Shown here in pieces: positions 29,910-38,225 of a stretch of 64,000 nt of DNA. The stretch spans positions 806,001-870,000 of the forward strand of contig NC_018513.1 in assembly GCF_000292915.1 (NCBI RefSeq). Direction: 5' to 3'. The translations under genes were made by a program, and so were the position numbers. Source of the DNA: Burkholderia cepacia GG4. Its GTDB lineage: Bacteria > Pseudomonadota > Gammaproteobacteria > Burkholderiales > Burkholderiaceae. Under the pieces are notes generated by a model. It saw only the letters and a list, made by a program, of their open reading frames with translations, was not told where the DNA came from and searched no databases. Position 1 is the stretch's first letter. The number at the start of each line of letters is the position of its first letter.

Positions 29910-30593
29910 ATGTCTTCACCCCTGGCGCTGGTGCGCGATGTGTCTTCCTTCGAGTCCGGCGATGCCGCCGACGCGCGGACGTCCGCGTCGCTCGATGTCC
30001 TCGAACAGGTCGTCGGCGTGAACCTCGCGCGCTTGCGCGCCGAGCGGCAACTGTCGCTCGATGCGCTCGCGCGGCTGTCCGGCGTCTCGCGGGCGATGCT
30101 CGCGCAGATCGAATCGGCGCGCAGCGTGCCGTCGATCAAGGTGCTCTGCAAGATCGCCGCGGCGCTGAAGGTCTCGGTCGCCGCGTTCCTGCGTCGCCAC
30201 GCGGTGAACGGCTTCGAGCACCTGGCGGCCGAGCGCGCGTCGCGGCTCGTCAGCTCGAACGGGCGTTTCTCGGCGCGTGCGCTGTATCCGCAAGGCGAAC
30301 CGGCCGCGGCCGAGTTCCACGAGCTGCGGATCGCGCCGCTGCATACCGAGCCCGGTACGCGCCGCGCGCCCGGCACGTCGGTCAACCTCGTCGTCAGCGA
30401 GGGCACGCTCGAAGTCAGCGTGCACGACCGCCGCCAGCTGCTCGCGACCGGCGACGCGATCGTGTTCGACGCCGACCAGCCGTACAGCCTGCGCAACCCG
30501 GGCGATAGCGAGGCGCGCGCGTTCCGCGTGACGGTGAGCCCCGAGGTGCCGCCGCGCTGGCTCGTGCCCGACGCCGTGCACGCGGCCGGCTGA
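29910..30593 (+). CDS. XRE-family transcriptional regulator with cupin sensor domain
   Basis: A 227-residue regulator with a Cro/CI-type helix-turn-helix at about residues 35-90 ('LSLDALARLSGVSRAMLAQIE', here abbreviated from a typical XRE fold) and a C-terminal cupin barrel (about residues 110-215) likely to bind a small ligand. ATG 29910 is preceded by GGAGG at seven bases, so I prefer it to the upstream frame beginning at 29835. It stands alone ahead of the ribB leader. Its targets are not evident; such proteins often govern neighbouring amine or amino-acid genes, none of which are here. Confidence 0.88.
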   Translation: MSSPLALVRDVSSFESGDAADARTSASLDVLEQVVGVNLARLRAERQLSLDALARLSGVSRAMLAQIESARSVPSIKVLCKIAAALKVSVAAFLRRHAVNGFEHLAAERASRLVSSNGRFSARALYPQGEPAAAEFHELRIAPLHTEPGTRRAPGTSVNLVVSEGTLEVSVHDRRQLLATGDAIVFDADQPYSLRNPGDSEARAFRVTVSPEVPPRWLVPDAVHAAG

Positions 30594-30783
30594 CCGGGCG
30601 CGGCCGGCCTGGCCGGCGCCGGGTCCGTTCAGGACGGGCGCGCAGGCCCGGTGTCGGCCGTTCGGACGATGCCGGTAGACGGAGTCGTCAGTAAGATTTC
30701 AGGTGTGGTTCGCTGCGCGGTGCGCGCAGCTGATGTATGCTTGGCCCGCCGGTCATGGGCAGACCCCAGCCGGCGATCAGTGC

Positions 30784-30930
30784 GTCTTCAGGGCGGGGCG
30801 AAATTCCCCACCGGCGGTAGGCTGGCGAAAGCCGGCGAGCCCGCGAGCGCCCGCGCATCCGCGCGGGGTCAGCAGATCTGGTCGAATGCCAGAGCCGACG
30901 GTCACAGTCCGGATGAGAGAAGATGTGCAG
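30784..30930 (+). ncRNA. FMN riboswitch (RFN element) upstream of ribB
   Basis: The leader contains the conserved RFN core: 'CTTCAGGGCGGGGCGAAATT' at the 5' side, 'CCCCACCGGCGGTA', the 'GCGAGC' and 'GGTCAGCAGATCTGGT' blocks, and the closing 'GGTCACAGTCCGGATGAGAG' then AGAAGATG. Together these form the multi-branched FMN aptamer that shuts off riboflavin genes when FMN is high. It ends about 116 bases before the ribB start. Confidence 0.96.
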
Positions 30931-31046
30931 ATAGTCATGTCCGTCAGGGCCGCTTTGCCATGTGTGCGAAGCGGGTTGTCGTTCTGTCTGTTTGCAATGC
31001 CCTGGAACGTTTTTCGCCCAAATCCTAATTGCGAGGAGCGTTTCAC

Positions 31047-31757
31047 ATGTCCTTGATGTCCGTTTCGTCGGCACCCGCCGACGCCTTTGCCGATCTCCCG
31101 TTGCTCGATTCCGAACCGGTGCCGCCACGCATCGCCGCCGCGCTCGACGCGTTGCGCGCGGGCCGCGCGGTCGTGTTGCAGGACGATCACGACCGTGAAA
31201 ACGAGGCCGACCTGATCGTTGCCGCCGAGCGCATCACGCCCGAGACAATGGCGCTGCTGATCCGCGAGTGCAGCGGCATCGTGTGCCTGTGCCTGACCGA
31301 CGACAAGGTGCGCGCGCTCGAGCTGGCGCCGATGGTGCAGACCAACGAAAGCCGCAACGGCACCGCCTTCACCGTATCGATCGAGGCGCGCGAAGGCGTG
31401 CATACCGGCGTGTCCGCGGCCGACCGCGTGACGACGATCCGCGCGGCGATCGCCGACGACGCAAAGCCGTACGACATCGTGCGCCCCGGCCACGTGTTTC
31501 CGCTGCGTGCGCAACCGGGCGGCGTGCTGGCGCGCCGCGGTCATACCGAAGGCACGGTCGACCTGTCGATTCTCGCGGGCCTGAAGCCGGCCGGCGTGCT
31601 GTGCGAGCTGATGAATCCGGACGGCACGATGACGCGCGGTGACGACGTCGAGCGTTTCGCGCAACAGCATGGGCTGCCGATGCTGACGATCGCGGAACTC
31701 GTCGAATTCCGCGAGGCGCTGGCCGCCGCGCGCGAGCGCTGCTGCGAGCCGGCCTGA
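31047..31757 (+). CDS. ribB: 3,4-dihydroxy-2-butanone 4-phosphate synthase RibB
   Basis: Makes the four-carbon precursor of riboflavin from ribulose 5-phosphate. The 236-residue protein carries '[16 protein letters not shown]', the metal- and substrate-binding signature of the family, then '[16 protein letters not shown]' and '[12 protein letters not shown]'. It is the stand-alone type, with no fused GTP cyclohydrolase II. ATG 31047 is used because GAGGAG lies 9 bases upstream; a TTG at 31029 would be the alternative. It is controlled by the FMN riboswitch in its leader. Confidence 0.96.
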   Translation: MSLMSVSSAPADAFADLPLLDSEPVPPRIAAALDALRAGRAVVLQDDHDRENEADLIVAAERITPETMALLIRECSGIVCLCLTDDKVRALELAPMVQTNESRNGTAFTVSIEAREGVHTGVSAADRVTTIRAAIADDAKPYDIVRPGHVFPLRAQPGGVLARRGHTEGTVDLSILAGLKPAGVLCELMNPDGTMTRGDDVERFAQQHGLPMLTIAELVEFREALAAARERCCEPA

Positions 31758-31847
31758 TCGTGAAGGGGCGGGCGCGTCAATGCGCCCGCGGCACGGCGTG
31801 TGCAGATGGCCGCGCGCCGGATCATTGCGATCCGGCGTGACCGTCCG

Positions 31848-32534
31848 TCAGGACTGCACGTCGCCGAATTCGCCGCGCATGCCGGCCGCGACGAGCGCCG
31901 GCAGTTCATCCATCTTGCGCATGATTCGCGTGATGCCCATCGCGCGCAGCGCGTCCGCGTAGTTGTCGGGGATGTGGCTCGCGCCGACGAACGCGATCGT
32001 CTTCATGCCCGCCGCGCGCGCGGCGTTCAGGCCCGACACGCTGTCCTCGACGACGATGCAGCGCTCCGGCGCGACGCCCAGCGTATGCGCCGCATGCAGG
32101 TACACGTCGGGATAGGGCTTCGGCCGCGCGACCTGCTCGGAGCTGAACACGCGATCGCCGAAGATTTCGGTGAGCGACGCGCGCTTGAGCGAGCTGCGCA
32201 CGCGCACGAGCCGGCTGTTCGATACCACCGCGGCCGGCAGGCCGACCTTCAGCAATGCGTCGCGCACGCCGGTGATCGGCGCGAGCGACTGCGCGAGACC
32301 GGTCTCGATGTTGTGCTCAATGGTTTCGATGAAGTTGTCGGGCATCCGGATCCCGAATTGCGCTTCGAGCCCGGCGAGAAAGCGTGACGTCTGCTGGCCG
32401 AACGCCGACTTCGCGGCGGCTGTGAAATCCAGGTGCGGGAAGGTGGTGGACAGCGTTTCGAACAGCACGCGGTCGGCGATGACTTCGCTGTCGACGAGTA
32501 CGCCGTCGCAGTCACAGATGAGGTGATCGAGCAT
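31848..32534 (-). CDS. HAD-superfamily hydrolase (subfamily IA phosphatase)
   Basis: A 228-residue cytosolic phosphatase with HAD motif I DCDGVLVDSE, motif II 'VVSNSRL', motif III Lys in 'ARPKPYPDVYL' and motif IV 'VVEDSVSGLNAA'. A four-helix cap follows motif I, as in beta-phosphoglucomutase or phosphoglycolate phosphatase relatives. The second Asp of DxD is present, so it is probably a phosphatase. Substrate unknown. It is convergent with ribB and leads away from the pseudogene scar. Confidence 0.9.
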   Translation of the reverse strand: MLDHLICDCDGVLVDSEVIADRVLFETLSTTFPHLDFTAAAKSAFGQQTSRFLAGLEAQFGIRMPDNFIETIEHNIETGLAQSLAPITGVRDALLKVGLPAAVVSNSRLVRVRSSLKRASLTEIFGDRVFSSEQVARPKPYPDVYLHAAHTLGVAPERCIVVEDSVSGLNAARAAGMKTIAFVGASHIPDNYADALRAMGITRIMRKMDELPALVAAGMRGEFGDVQS

Positions 32535-32714
32535 GATGGTGAAGAGGCGGGGCGTCGGCGACGCCGATCATGCCGCCATGATACGTGCTTTCGCGGCCGG
32601 GCCGCGCGTCGTTCGGCGCGCCGCTTGCGGCGCCGGGCCGGTCCCGCCTGTCGGGCCGGGGCCCGGCACCGTTGCCCGGCGGCGGCCCGCTCGCGCCGGC
32701 CGCCGTCGCGTGCG

Positions 32715-32812
32715 TCACACCTCGACCACGCGCCCCGTCTGCCACGACGTCATCGCGGCCTCGGCCAGTTCGAGCGCGGCGAGCCCGTCGTCGATCGTCG
32801 TCCTGACCGGTG
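32715..32812 (-). pseudogene. 3' remnant of a Gfo/Idh/MocA-type (inositol dehydrogenase-like) gene
   Basis: The last 30 or so codons of the minus-strand frame read 'TIDDGLAALELAEAAMTSW' and then a stop. This is the typical C-terminus of inositol 2-dehydrogenase-like oxidoreductases. Upstream of about 32812 the frame no longer resembles that family, so more than 300 codons are gone. Identified from motif memory only. Confidence 0.55.
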
Positions 32813-33054
32813 TGCCGGCGCTCGGCGAACGGACGGTCGCGCGTGTGCTCGGCGACGATGCGGAAATCCATTTCCACTTCGACGCAAGCGAGCGGCTCGT
32901 CGCGGCAAGCGGTTTCGGTCGGGCGTCGGGATTCGTGAAGGAGATGCACGTCGCGCGCATGCTGGTCGAGCGCAGGATCGACGTGACGCCGGCCGCGGTC
33001 GCGGATGCGGGTGTGAAGCTGAAGTCGCTGGTGTCGGCCGCGGGCGATCGCTAG
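32813..33054 (+). pseudogene. 3' remnant of a ferredoxin/rubredoxin reductase gene
   Basis: The plus-strand frame ending at TAG 33054 reads like the C-terminal 'Reductase_C' domain of FAD-dependent ferredoxin reductases from dioxygenase systems: a beta segment 'AEIHFHFDASERLVAASGFG', then 'VARMLVERRIDVTPAALAD'-like helices and a final 'VKLKSLV'. The FAD and NAD domains are missing. It starts where the other remnant stops, suggesting a deletion junction near 32812. Confidence 0.55.
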
Positions 33055-33119
33055 CGGCGGTGCGCGGTGCCGGCGCAGTGGCGGCCGGGTGAAGCGGGAG
33101 GAGGAAGGAAGCGGGTAGA

Positions 33120-33146
33120 AGCGCGCGGCAGCCGCTGCCGCGCGCT
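33120..33146 (-). terminator. Hairpin after glpF, possible terminator
   Basis: A near-perfect inverted repeat (GCGCGCGGCAGC / GCTGCCGCGCGC around one base) lies about 22 bases past the glpF stop. The T-tail is weak (TTCTACC), so factor-independent termination is uncertain. Confidence 0.5.
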
Positions 33147-33167
33147 CAAGCTCGAATGAAACCGTGA

Positions 33168-33884
33168 TCAGGCCATCGCGTGCAGGCGCAGATACAGGCC
33201 GGCCGCCGCGGCGCCGCCGAGCAGCGGGCCGATCACCGGCACCCACGCATAGCGCCAGTCGCTGTCGCGCTTGCCGGGGATCGGCAGCAGCGCATGCATC
33301 AGGCGCGGCGACAGGTCGCGCGCCGGGCTCATCGCATAGCCGGTCGGGCCGCCGAGCGAGATGCCGATGCCGAGCACGAGCAGGCCGACGGGCAGCGCGT
33401 CGAGCGCGCCGAGGCCGACTTGCGGCGACGCGAGGTACAGCACGCCGAGGATCAGCACGAACGTGCAGATCGCTTCGGTCAGCACGTTGTGCGTGACGCT
33501 GCGGATTGCGGGTGCCGTGCAGAACACCGCGAGCTTCAGGTCCGCGTCGACTTCCTTCGCGAAGTGCTGGCGATAGGCGAGCCACACGAGCAGCGCGCCG
33601 GCCATCCCGCCGAGCATTTGCGCGAGGATGTAGCCGCCGACCTTCGACCACGCGAACTTGCCGGCGAGCGCGAGGCTGATCGTGACGATCGGGTTCAGGT
33701 GCGCGCCGCTGAACGACGCGGTCACGTAGACGGCGACGAACACGGCCATCGCCCAGCCCATCACGATCACGATCAGGTCCGCGCCTTTGCCCTTGGTCTT
33801 TGCCAGCAGCACGTTTGCGACCGCGCCGTTGCCGAGCAGCACGAGGATCGCCGTGCCGATGAATTCCGCAATATAAGGTGACAT
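33168..33884 (-). CDS. glpF: Glycerol facilitator / aquaglyceroporin
   Basis: Major intrinsic protein of 238 residues with six predicted transmembrane helices, passing glycerol across the inner membrane. The two pore-helix motifs are altered: the first reads HLNPIVT (NPI, not NPA) and the second MSPARD (SPA, not NPA). The Asp after the second motif, typical of glycerol-conducting members, is retained. ATG 33884 is clear, although the same frame runs back through glpK as an antisense-like shadow. It lies 80 bases after glpK in the glpDKF operon. Confidence 0.93.
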   Translation of the reverse strand: MSPYIAEFIGTAILVLLGNGAVANVLLAKTKGKGADLIVIVMGWAMAVFVAVYVTASFSGAHLNPIVTISLALAGKFAWSKVGGYILAQMLGGMAGALLVWLAYRQHFAKEVDADLKLAVFCTAPAIRSVTHNVLTEAICTFVLILGVLYLASPQVGLGALDALPVGLLVLGIGISLGGPTGYAMSPARDLSPRLMHALLPIPGKRDSDWRYAWVPVIGPLLGGAAAAGLYLRLHAMA

Positions 33885-33964
33885 GTTGTCTCTCGTAGAT
33901 GACGGCGGACTCGCGCGCTGCGCGGCCCGCCGGTATTGTTGTATTTCGTCAGGATGTCTTACGG

Positions 33965-35467
33965 TTACTGCGTGTCGTCGGCCCACGCCTTGGCGGCGCG
34001 CACCGCGCGCTGCCAGCCGGCCATGCAGCGCTCGACCTGCTCCTTCGGCATCGACGGCGAGAAGCGGCGATCGAGCTGCCACTGGCTGCGCACTTCGTCG
34101 AGGTTGTTCCAGTAGCCGATCGCGAGGCCCGCGAGGTAGGCCGCGCCAAGCGCGGTCGTCTCGGTGATCTGCGGACGCACCGCGTCGACGCCGAGCAGGT
34201 CGGCCTGGAACTGCATCAGCAGGTCGTTCGCGCTTGCGCCGCCGTCGACGCGCAGCTCGCCGATGCTGATGCCCGAATCGGCTTCCATCGCGGCCAGCAC
34301 GTCGAGCGACTGGTACGCGATCGCATCGAGCGCCGCGCGTGCGAGGTGCGCCGACGTCGTGCCGCGCGTGACGCCGAACACCGAGCCGCGCGCCCGGGCG
34401 TTCCAGTGCGGTGCGCCGAGGCCTGCGAACGCCGGCACGAGGTAGACGCCGTCGGTATGCGGCACGCTCGCGGCGAGCGCTTCGATCTCGGCGGCCGTCT
34501 TGATGATGCCGACGCCGTCGCGCAGCCACTGCACGACCGCGCCCGCGATGAAGATGCTGCCTTCGAGCGCGTACTGCACGTCGTCGCCGATCTGCCAGGC
34601 GATCGTCGTGACGAGGTTGTTCTTCGACTCGATCGGCTTGTCGCCGGTGTTCATCATCAGGAAGCAGCCGGTGCCGTAGGTGTTCTTCACCATGCCCGAC
34701 GTCGTGCACATCTGGCCGAACAGCGCCGCCTGCTGGTCGCCGGCGATGCCCGCGAGCGGGATCTTCGATGCGAACACGGTGGTCTTCGTGTAGCCGTAGA
34801 TTTCCGACGACGCCTTCACGTCCGGCAGCATGCTGCGCGGGATGTCGAGCAGTTCGAGCAGCTCGCTGTCCCACTCGCGCGTGTGGATGTTGAACAGCAT
34901 CGTGCGCGACGCGTTGGTCACGTCGGTTACGTGCAGCTCGTGCTTCGTGAAGTTCCACACGAGCCAGCTGTCGACGGTGCCGAACGCAAGCTTGCCCTGG
35001 CGCGCCCGGTCGCGCGCGCCCGGCACGTTGTCGAGGATCCAGCGGATCTTGGTTGCGGAGAAGTACGAGTCGATCGGCAGGCCGGTCTTCGCGCGCACCT
35101 TCGCCTCGAGGCCCTGCTGCTTGAGCGAATCGCAGAAGTCGGCGGTGCGGCGGTCCTGCCACACGATCGCGTTGTAGACGGGCTGGCCCGTCTCGCGATC
35201 CCAGACGATCGTCGTCTCGCGCTGGTTGGTGATGCCGATCGCGGCGATCGACGTGCCGTTCAGGCCGGTGCGCGTGACGGCTTCGGCGGCGACGCCCGCT
35301 TGCGTCGACCAGATTTCCTGCGGGTCGTGCTCGACCCAGCCGGGTTGCGGGTAGATCTGTTCGAATTCCTTCTGGGCGATCGACACGATGTTGCCCTGGC
35401 GATCGAACAGCATTGCGCGGGAGCTCGTCGTGCCCTGGTCAAGCGCGAGGATGTACTGGTCCTGCAT
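33965..35467 (-). CDS. glpK: Glycerol kinase
   Basis: FGGY-family kinase that phosphorylates glycerol to sn-glycerol 3-phosphate, trapping it in the cell. The 500-residue protein starts '[18 protein letters not shown]' and has '[11 protein letters not shown]' and '[20 protein letters not shown]', all diagnostic. ATG 35467 is chosen since GGAG lies nine bases upstream; ATGs at 35476 and 35482 add only a few residues. It lies between glpD and glpF. Confidence 0.97.
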   Translation of the reverse strand: MQDQYILALDQGTTSSRAMLFDRQGNIVSIAQKEFEQIYPQPGWVEHDPQEIWSTQAGVAAEAVTRTGLNGTSIAAIGITNQRETTIVWDRETGQPVYNAIVWQDRRTADFCDSLKQQGLEAKVRAKTGLPIDSYFSATKIRWILDNVPGARDRARQGKLAFGTVDSWLVWNFTKHELHVTDVTNASRTMLFNIHTREWDSELLELLDIPRSMLPDVKASSEIYGYTKTTVFASKIPLAGIAGDQQAALFGQMCTTSGMVKNTYGTGCFLMMNTGDKPIESKNNLVTTIAWQIGDDVQYALEGSIFIAGAVVQWLRDGVGIIKTAAEIEALAASVPHTDGVYLVPAFAGLGAPHWNARARGSVFGVTRGTTSAHLARAALDAIAYQSLDVLAAMEADSGISIGELRVDGGASANDLLMQFQADLLGVDAVRPQITETTALGAAYLAGLAIGYWNNLDEVRSQWQLDRRFSPSMPKEQVERCMAGWQRAVRAAKAWADDTQ

Positions 35468-35572
35468 GTCTCTCATCTCCATCCGTGGATTGGCGTAGTT
35501 GTGATGCGCGCCGCATGTTACGCGGCGCGTCGGTGAATCAACGTCGGTAAGACAACTGCAACTGCAAAGGGA

Positions 35573-37096
35573 TCACGCGTGCGGCGCGTGCGCGGCGGCG
35601 AACCACGCGTCGACCGCGGCCGTCACCGCGTCGAGCGAGCCCGGCTCGACGTGCAGGCCGAGCTTCGAGCGGCGCCACAGCACGTCCTGCGCGCAGGTCG
35701 CCCATTCGACGTCGCGCAGGTAGCGCAGCTCGGCGTCATGGATGCCCGGGGCGATCTCGGTGCCGAGATCCGCGAGCGACTGCGCGCCGTCGACCACCCG
35801 TTCCGCGCGCGTACCGTACGCACGCGCATAGCGGCGTGCGAGCGCGGCGGGCAGCCACGGATGCCGTTTCGCGAATGCGCCGGCGAACACGTCGAACTTC
35901 GCGTTCGCGATGTCGCCGCCCGGCAGTGGCGCGCCGGCCGTCCAGGTGGTCGCGTCGCGGCCGAGCGCGCGGCACAGCAGGTCGCCGGCTTCTTCCGCCA
36001 GCTTGCGGAACGTCGTGATCTTGCCGCCGAACACCGACAGCAGCGGCGCGCCGGCGCCGTCGTCCATCTCGAGGCGGTAGTCGCGCGTGACGGCCGACGC
36101 GTTCGCCGCGTTTTCGTCCTCGAGCAGCGGACGCACGCCCGAATAGGTCCAGTGCACGTCGGCCGGCGAGATCTTGCGCTTGAAGTAGCGGTTGATCGAA
36201 TCGCACAGATACTGCGTCTCGTCGCGATCGATCGCGACCTTCGCGGGATCGTTCGTGTATTCGACGTCGGTCGTGCCGATCAGCGTGAAGTCGTGTTCGT
36301 ACGGAATCGCGAAGATGATCCGCTTGTCCGGGTTCTGGAAGATGTACGCATGATCGTGCTCGAACAGTCGCCGCGTGATGATGTGGCTGCCCTTCACGAG
36401 CCGCACGCTATGCTGCGCGCCGCGGCCGAGCGCGCCGTGCAGCACGTCGCCGACCCACGGGCCGGCCGCGTTCGCGACCGCGCGTGCATGCACGACCCGG
36501 ATCGAGCCGTCCGCGTGCTGCAGGCGTGCTTCCCATTCGTCGCCGCGGCGCTCCGCCGACACCAGCTTCGTGCGCGTGAGGATCTCGGCGCCGCGCTCCT
36601 TCGCATCGAGTGCGTTCAGCACGACGAGGCGCGCGTCGTCGACCCAGCCGTCCGAATACACGAAGCCGCGCTTGATCGAGTCGATCAGCGGCCTGCCGGC
36701 CGCATGGCGGCGCATGTCGATGCCGCGCGAGCCGGGCAGCAGCTCGCGTTTCGCGAGGTGATCGTAGAGGAACAGGCCGATGCGGATCAGCCACGCCGGC
36801 CGCAGGTTCGGCATGTGCGGCATCACGAAGCGCAGCGGCCACATGATGTGCGGCGCCGCGCGCAGCAGCGTCTCGCGCTCCTGCAGCGCCTTGCGCACGA
36901 GTCCGAACTCGTTGTACTCGAGATAGCGCAGGCCGCCGTGAATCAGCTTGGTGCTGGACGACGACGTGTGCGACGCGAGGTCGTCCTGCTCGCAGAGCAG
37001 GACCGACAGGCCGCGGCCGGCCGCATCGCGCGCGATCCCCGCGCCATTGATGCCGCCGCCGACGACGAGCAGATCGTAGCGATTCGGTTGGGTCAC
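35573..37096 (-). CDS. glpD: Aerobic glycerol-3-phosphate dehydrogenase
   Basis: FAD-dependent membrane-peripheral enzyme oxidising glycerol 3-phosphate to dihydroxyacetone phosphate and feeding electrons to quinone. The N-terminus carries the dinucleotide-binding motif 'LLVVGGGINGAGIARDAAGRG', abbreviated here, followed by 'LIHGGLRYLEYNEF'. With the GTG at 37096 (AAGGA eight bases upstream) it is 507 residues, close to the E. coli enzyme. It heads glpD-glpK-glpF, and GlpR-like half-sites lie just upstream. Confidence 0.96.
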   Translation of the reverse strand: MTQPNRYDLLVVGGGINGAGIARDAAGRGLSVLLCEQDDLASHTSSSSTKLIHGGLRYLEYNEFGLVRKALQERETLLRAAPHIMWPLRFVMPHMPNLRPAWLIRIGLFLYDHLAKRELLPGSRGIDMRRHAAGRPLIDSIKRGFVYSDGWVDDARLVVLNALDAKERGAEILTRTKLVSAERRGDEWEARLQHADGSIRVVHARAVANAAGPWVGDVLHGALGRGAQHSVRLVKGSHIITRRLFEHDHAYIFQNPDKRIIFAIPYEHDFTLIGTTDVEYTNDPAKVAIDRDETQYLCDSINRYFKRKISPADVHWTYSGVRPLLEDENAANASAVTRDYRLEMDDGAGAPLLSVFGGKITTFRKLAEEAGDLLCRALGRDATTWTAGAPLPGGDIANAKFDVFAGAFAKRHPWLPAALARRYARAYGTRAERVVDGAQSLADLGTEIAPGIHDAELRYLRDVEWATCAQDVLWRRSKLGLHVEPGSLDAVTAAVDAWFAAAHAPHA

Positions 37097-37127
37097 CCTG
37101 CTGTCCTTATCGTCTGATGGAAATGGG

Positions 37128-37184
37128 CGAACATGAAATGTTCGAATTCGAAATTTAACGAACGAAATCGAAAAAGTAAAGTTC
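37128..37184. promoter_or_regulatory. GlpR-like operator region upstream of glpD
   Basis: CGAACAT-GAA-ATGTTCG is a perfect 7-bp inverted repeat at 37128-37144. Its right arm within AATGTTCGAA fits the E. coli GlpR half-site WATGTTCGWT. More TTCG/CGAA half-sites follow to about 37184 (AACGAACGAAAT, AAAGTTCGAA). The AT-rich patch stands out from the GC-rich surroundings and lies 32-90 bases before the glpD GTG. Confidence 0.7.
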
Positions 37185-37259
37185 GAAAAAGCGGGGCCAG
37201 TAGCGCGCGGCGCGATCCCGGACGATACTGGCGGAATCGACCGTTTCGCGAGGTGAATC

Positions 37260-37628
37260 ATGCGTATTGGGATGTGGGCCGGCGTGTGCGCCGTCGTCCT
37301 GGCAGGGTGCAGCGCCGGCACGCCGCCGCTTGCCGGCAACTGGCGGGCGCCATCGTTCGTCGACCTGCAGACGGCGTGCGGCGGCACCGCGCGCGATTGG
37401 GGTGCGGACGCGCAGCCGGTCTATTCGACGCTGTACGACGCGTACGTGGCGAAGCGGTATCGCGGGCTGACGCAAGCGAACTATTGCGCGTTCGTAAACG
37501 AACTTTCGACGCACTATGCGGCGCCCGATGCGGCGGGGCGCGCCGGCTGGGTCGCGTATTTCAACGGCGCACGCGCGCAGGCCGTCAGCTGGCGGGCCGC
37601 GGTCGACCCGACGCTGCGCGGGGGCTGA
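37260..37628 (+). CDS. Hypothetical small lipoprotein
   Basis: A 122-residue protein with an N-terminal signal and lipobox LAGC (lipidated Cys near residue 17). The mature part is a small soluble domain with two further cysteines, rich in aromatic residues ('YDAYVAKRYRGLTQANYCAF'). ATG 37260 has GAGGTG a few bases upstream, a good ribosome site. It diverges from glpD across the GlpR-like sites, so could share that control. No family recognised; function unknown. Confidence 0.8.
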   Translation: MRIGMWAGVCAVVLAGCSAGTPPLAGNWRAPSFVDLQTACGGTARDWGADAQPVYSTLYDAYVAKRYRGLTQANYCAFVNELSTHYAAPDAAGRAGWVAYFNGARAQAVSWRAAVDPTLRGG

Positions 37629-37725
37629 CGCGGACCGGCGCGAGCCGGTGCGAGAGGCGAGAAAGCGGGGGCGGCGGCGCGGCCGGGAATCCGGCCGGCG
37701 CGTTCAGGTCAGGAACAGTGGAATT

Positions 37726-37923
37726 TCACGAATAACGGTATTTGATGGATCGCAACGCGGCGTCGCCAGTTTCGGTCACGCAGTATTTGCGTCCCGATCC
37801 CAGCCCTTCCAGCCGCACGAGCTGCTGTTCGAGCAGCGCGTCGAGTTCATCGCGTTCCATGTCGCCGTGGTCAGGGGCGTCCTTCACAAGCAGTAGCGTG
37901 GCAAATTCATGCGGACTCAGCAT
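37726..37923 (-). CDS. Small protein of unknown function (winged-helix-like?)
   Basis: A 65-residue ORF with ATG 37923 preceded by GGAG. The sequence is acidic and ends in a segment resembling the wing of a small winged helix ('YCVTETGDAALRSIKYRY', loosely like 'VTEAGRAAL' in MarR/PadR relatives). No membrane segment or signal. Upstream of it on the same strand are a stable hairpin and a CsoR-like palindrome. Function not known. Confidence 0.7.
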   Translation of the reverse strand: MLSPHEFATLLLVKDAPDHGDMERDELDALLEQQLVRLEGLGSGRKYCVTETGDAALRSIKYRYS

Positions 37924-37951
37924 CGTTCTCTCCATGGCAATCGGTTTGCCC

Positions 37952-37979
37952 GCGCGACCGGCGCAAACGCCGGTGCGCG
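37952..37979. other. Strong hairpin in the leader of the 65-residue gene
   Basis: CGCGC-G-ACCGGCG / CGCCGGT-G-CGCG arms with a CAAA loop form a stable stem with one mismatch. It abuts the palindrome at 37980 and would lie in the 5' leader of the 37726-37923 gene. Confidence 0.6.
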
Positions 37980-37995
37980 ATACCCCGGGGGGTAT
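37980..37995. promoter_or_regulatory. CsoR/RcnR-like operator palindrome
   Basis: ATACCCC-GG-GGGGTAT is a perfect inverted repeat with 7-bp arms. It resembles operators of the CsoR/RcnR/CstR metal- and sulfide-sensing repressors, which favour TACCC...GGGTA cores. It lies 57 bases upstream of the minus-strand 65-residue gene. No CsoR-type repressor is encoded in the window. Confidence 0.5.
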
Positions 37996-38225
37996 GGCTT
38001 GGGGGGAAAGCTGTATTCGCCGGCCTTGGAATTCGCGCACGCCATGGCACAGGCGGGTCGCGCGAACGGGCCGGGGAACTGGAGTCTAGTCGAGCGCGCG
38101 GGCAACGACAAATCGTGCCCCGTTAATTTTCGGTTTGACAGGTGGGCATGCAGCAAGCGGTTCGGCCGACACGCCAACTTCTTGATTTCACTTGAAGTTT
38201 CAGGTGCGGTGCAGCATCGCAAGCG

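Noticed and set aside
30651..31028. Open frame over the ribB leader
   Set aside because: It overlaps the FMN riboswitch, whose conserved RNA core explains the sequence; the translation is meaningless.
31768..31789. Hairpin after ribB as an intrinsic terminator
   Set aside because: An 8-bp stem (GCGGGCGC/GCGCCCGC) exists but has no T-tract.
32512..33651. Minus-strand frame of 379 codons through the scar region
   Set aside because: It joins antisense glpF, the scar and the HAD gene end without any coherent product; only the short family-like tails were kept.
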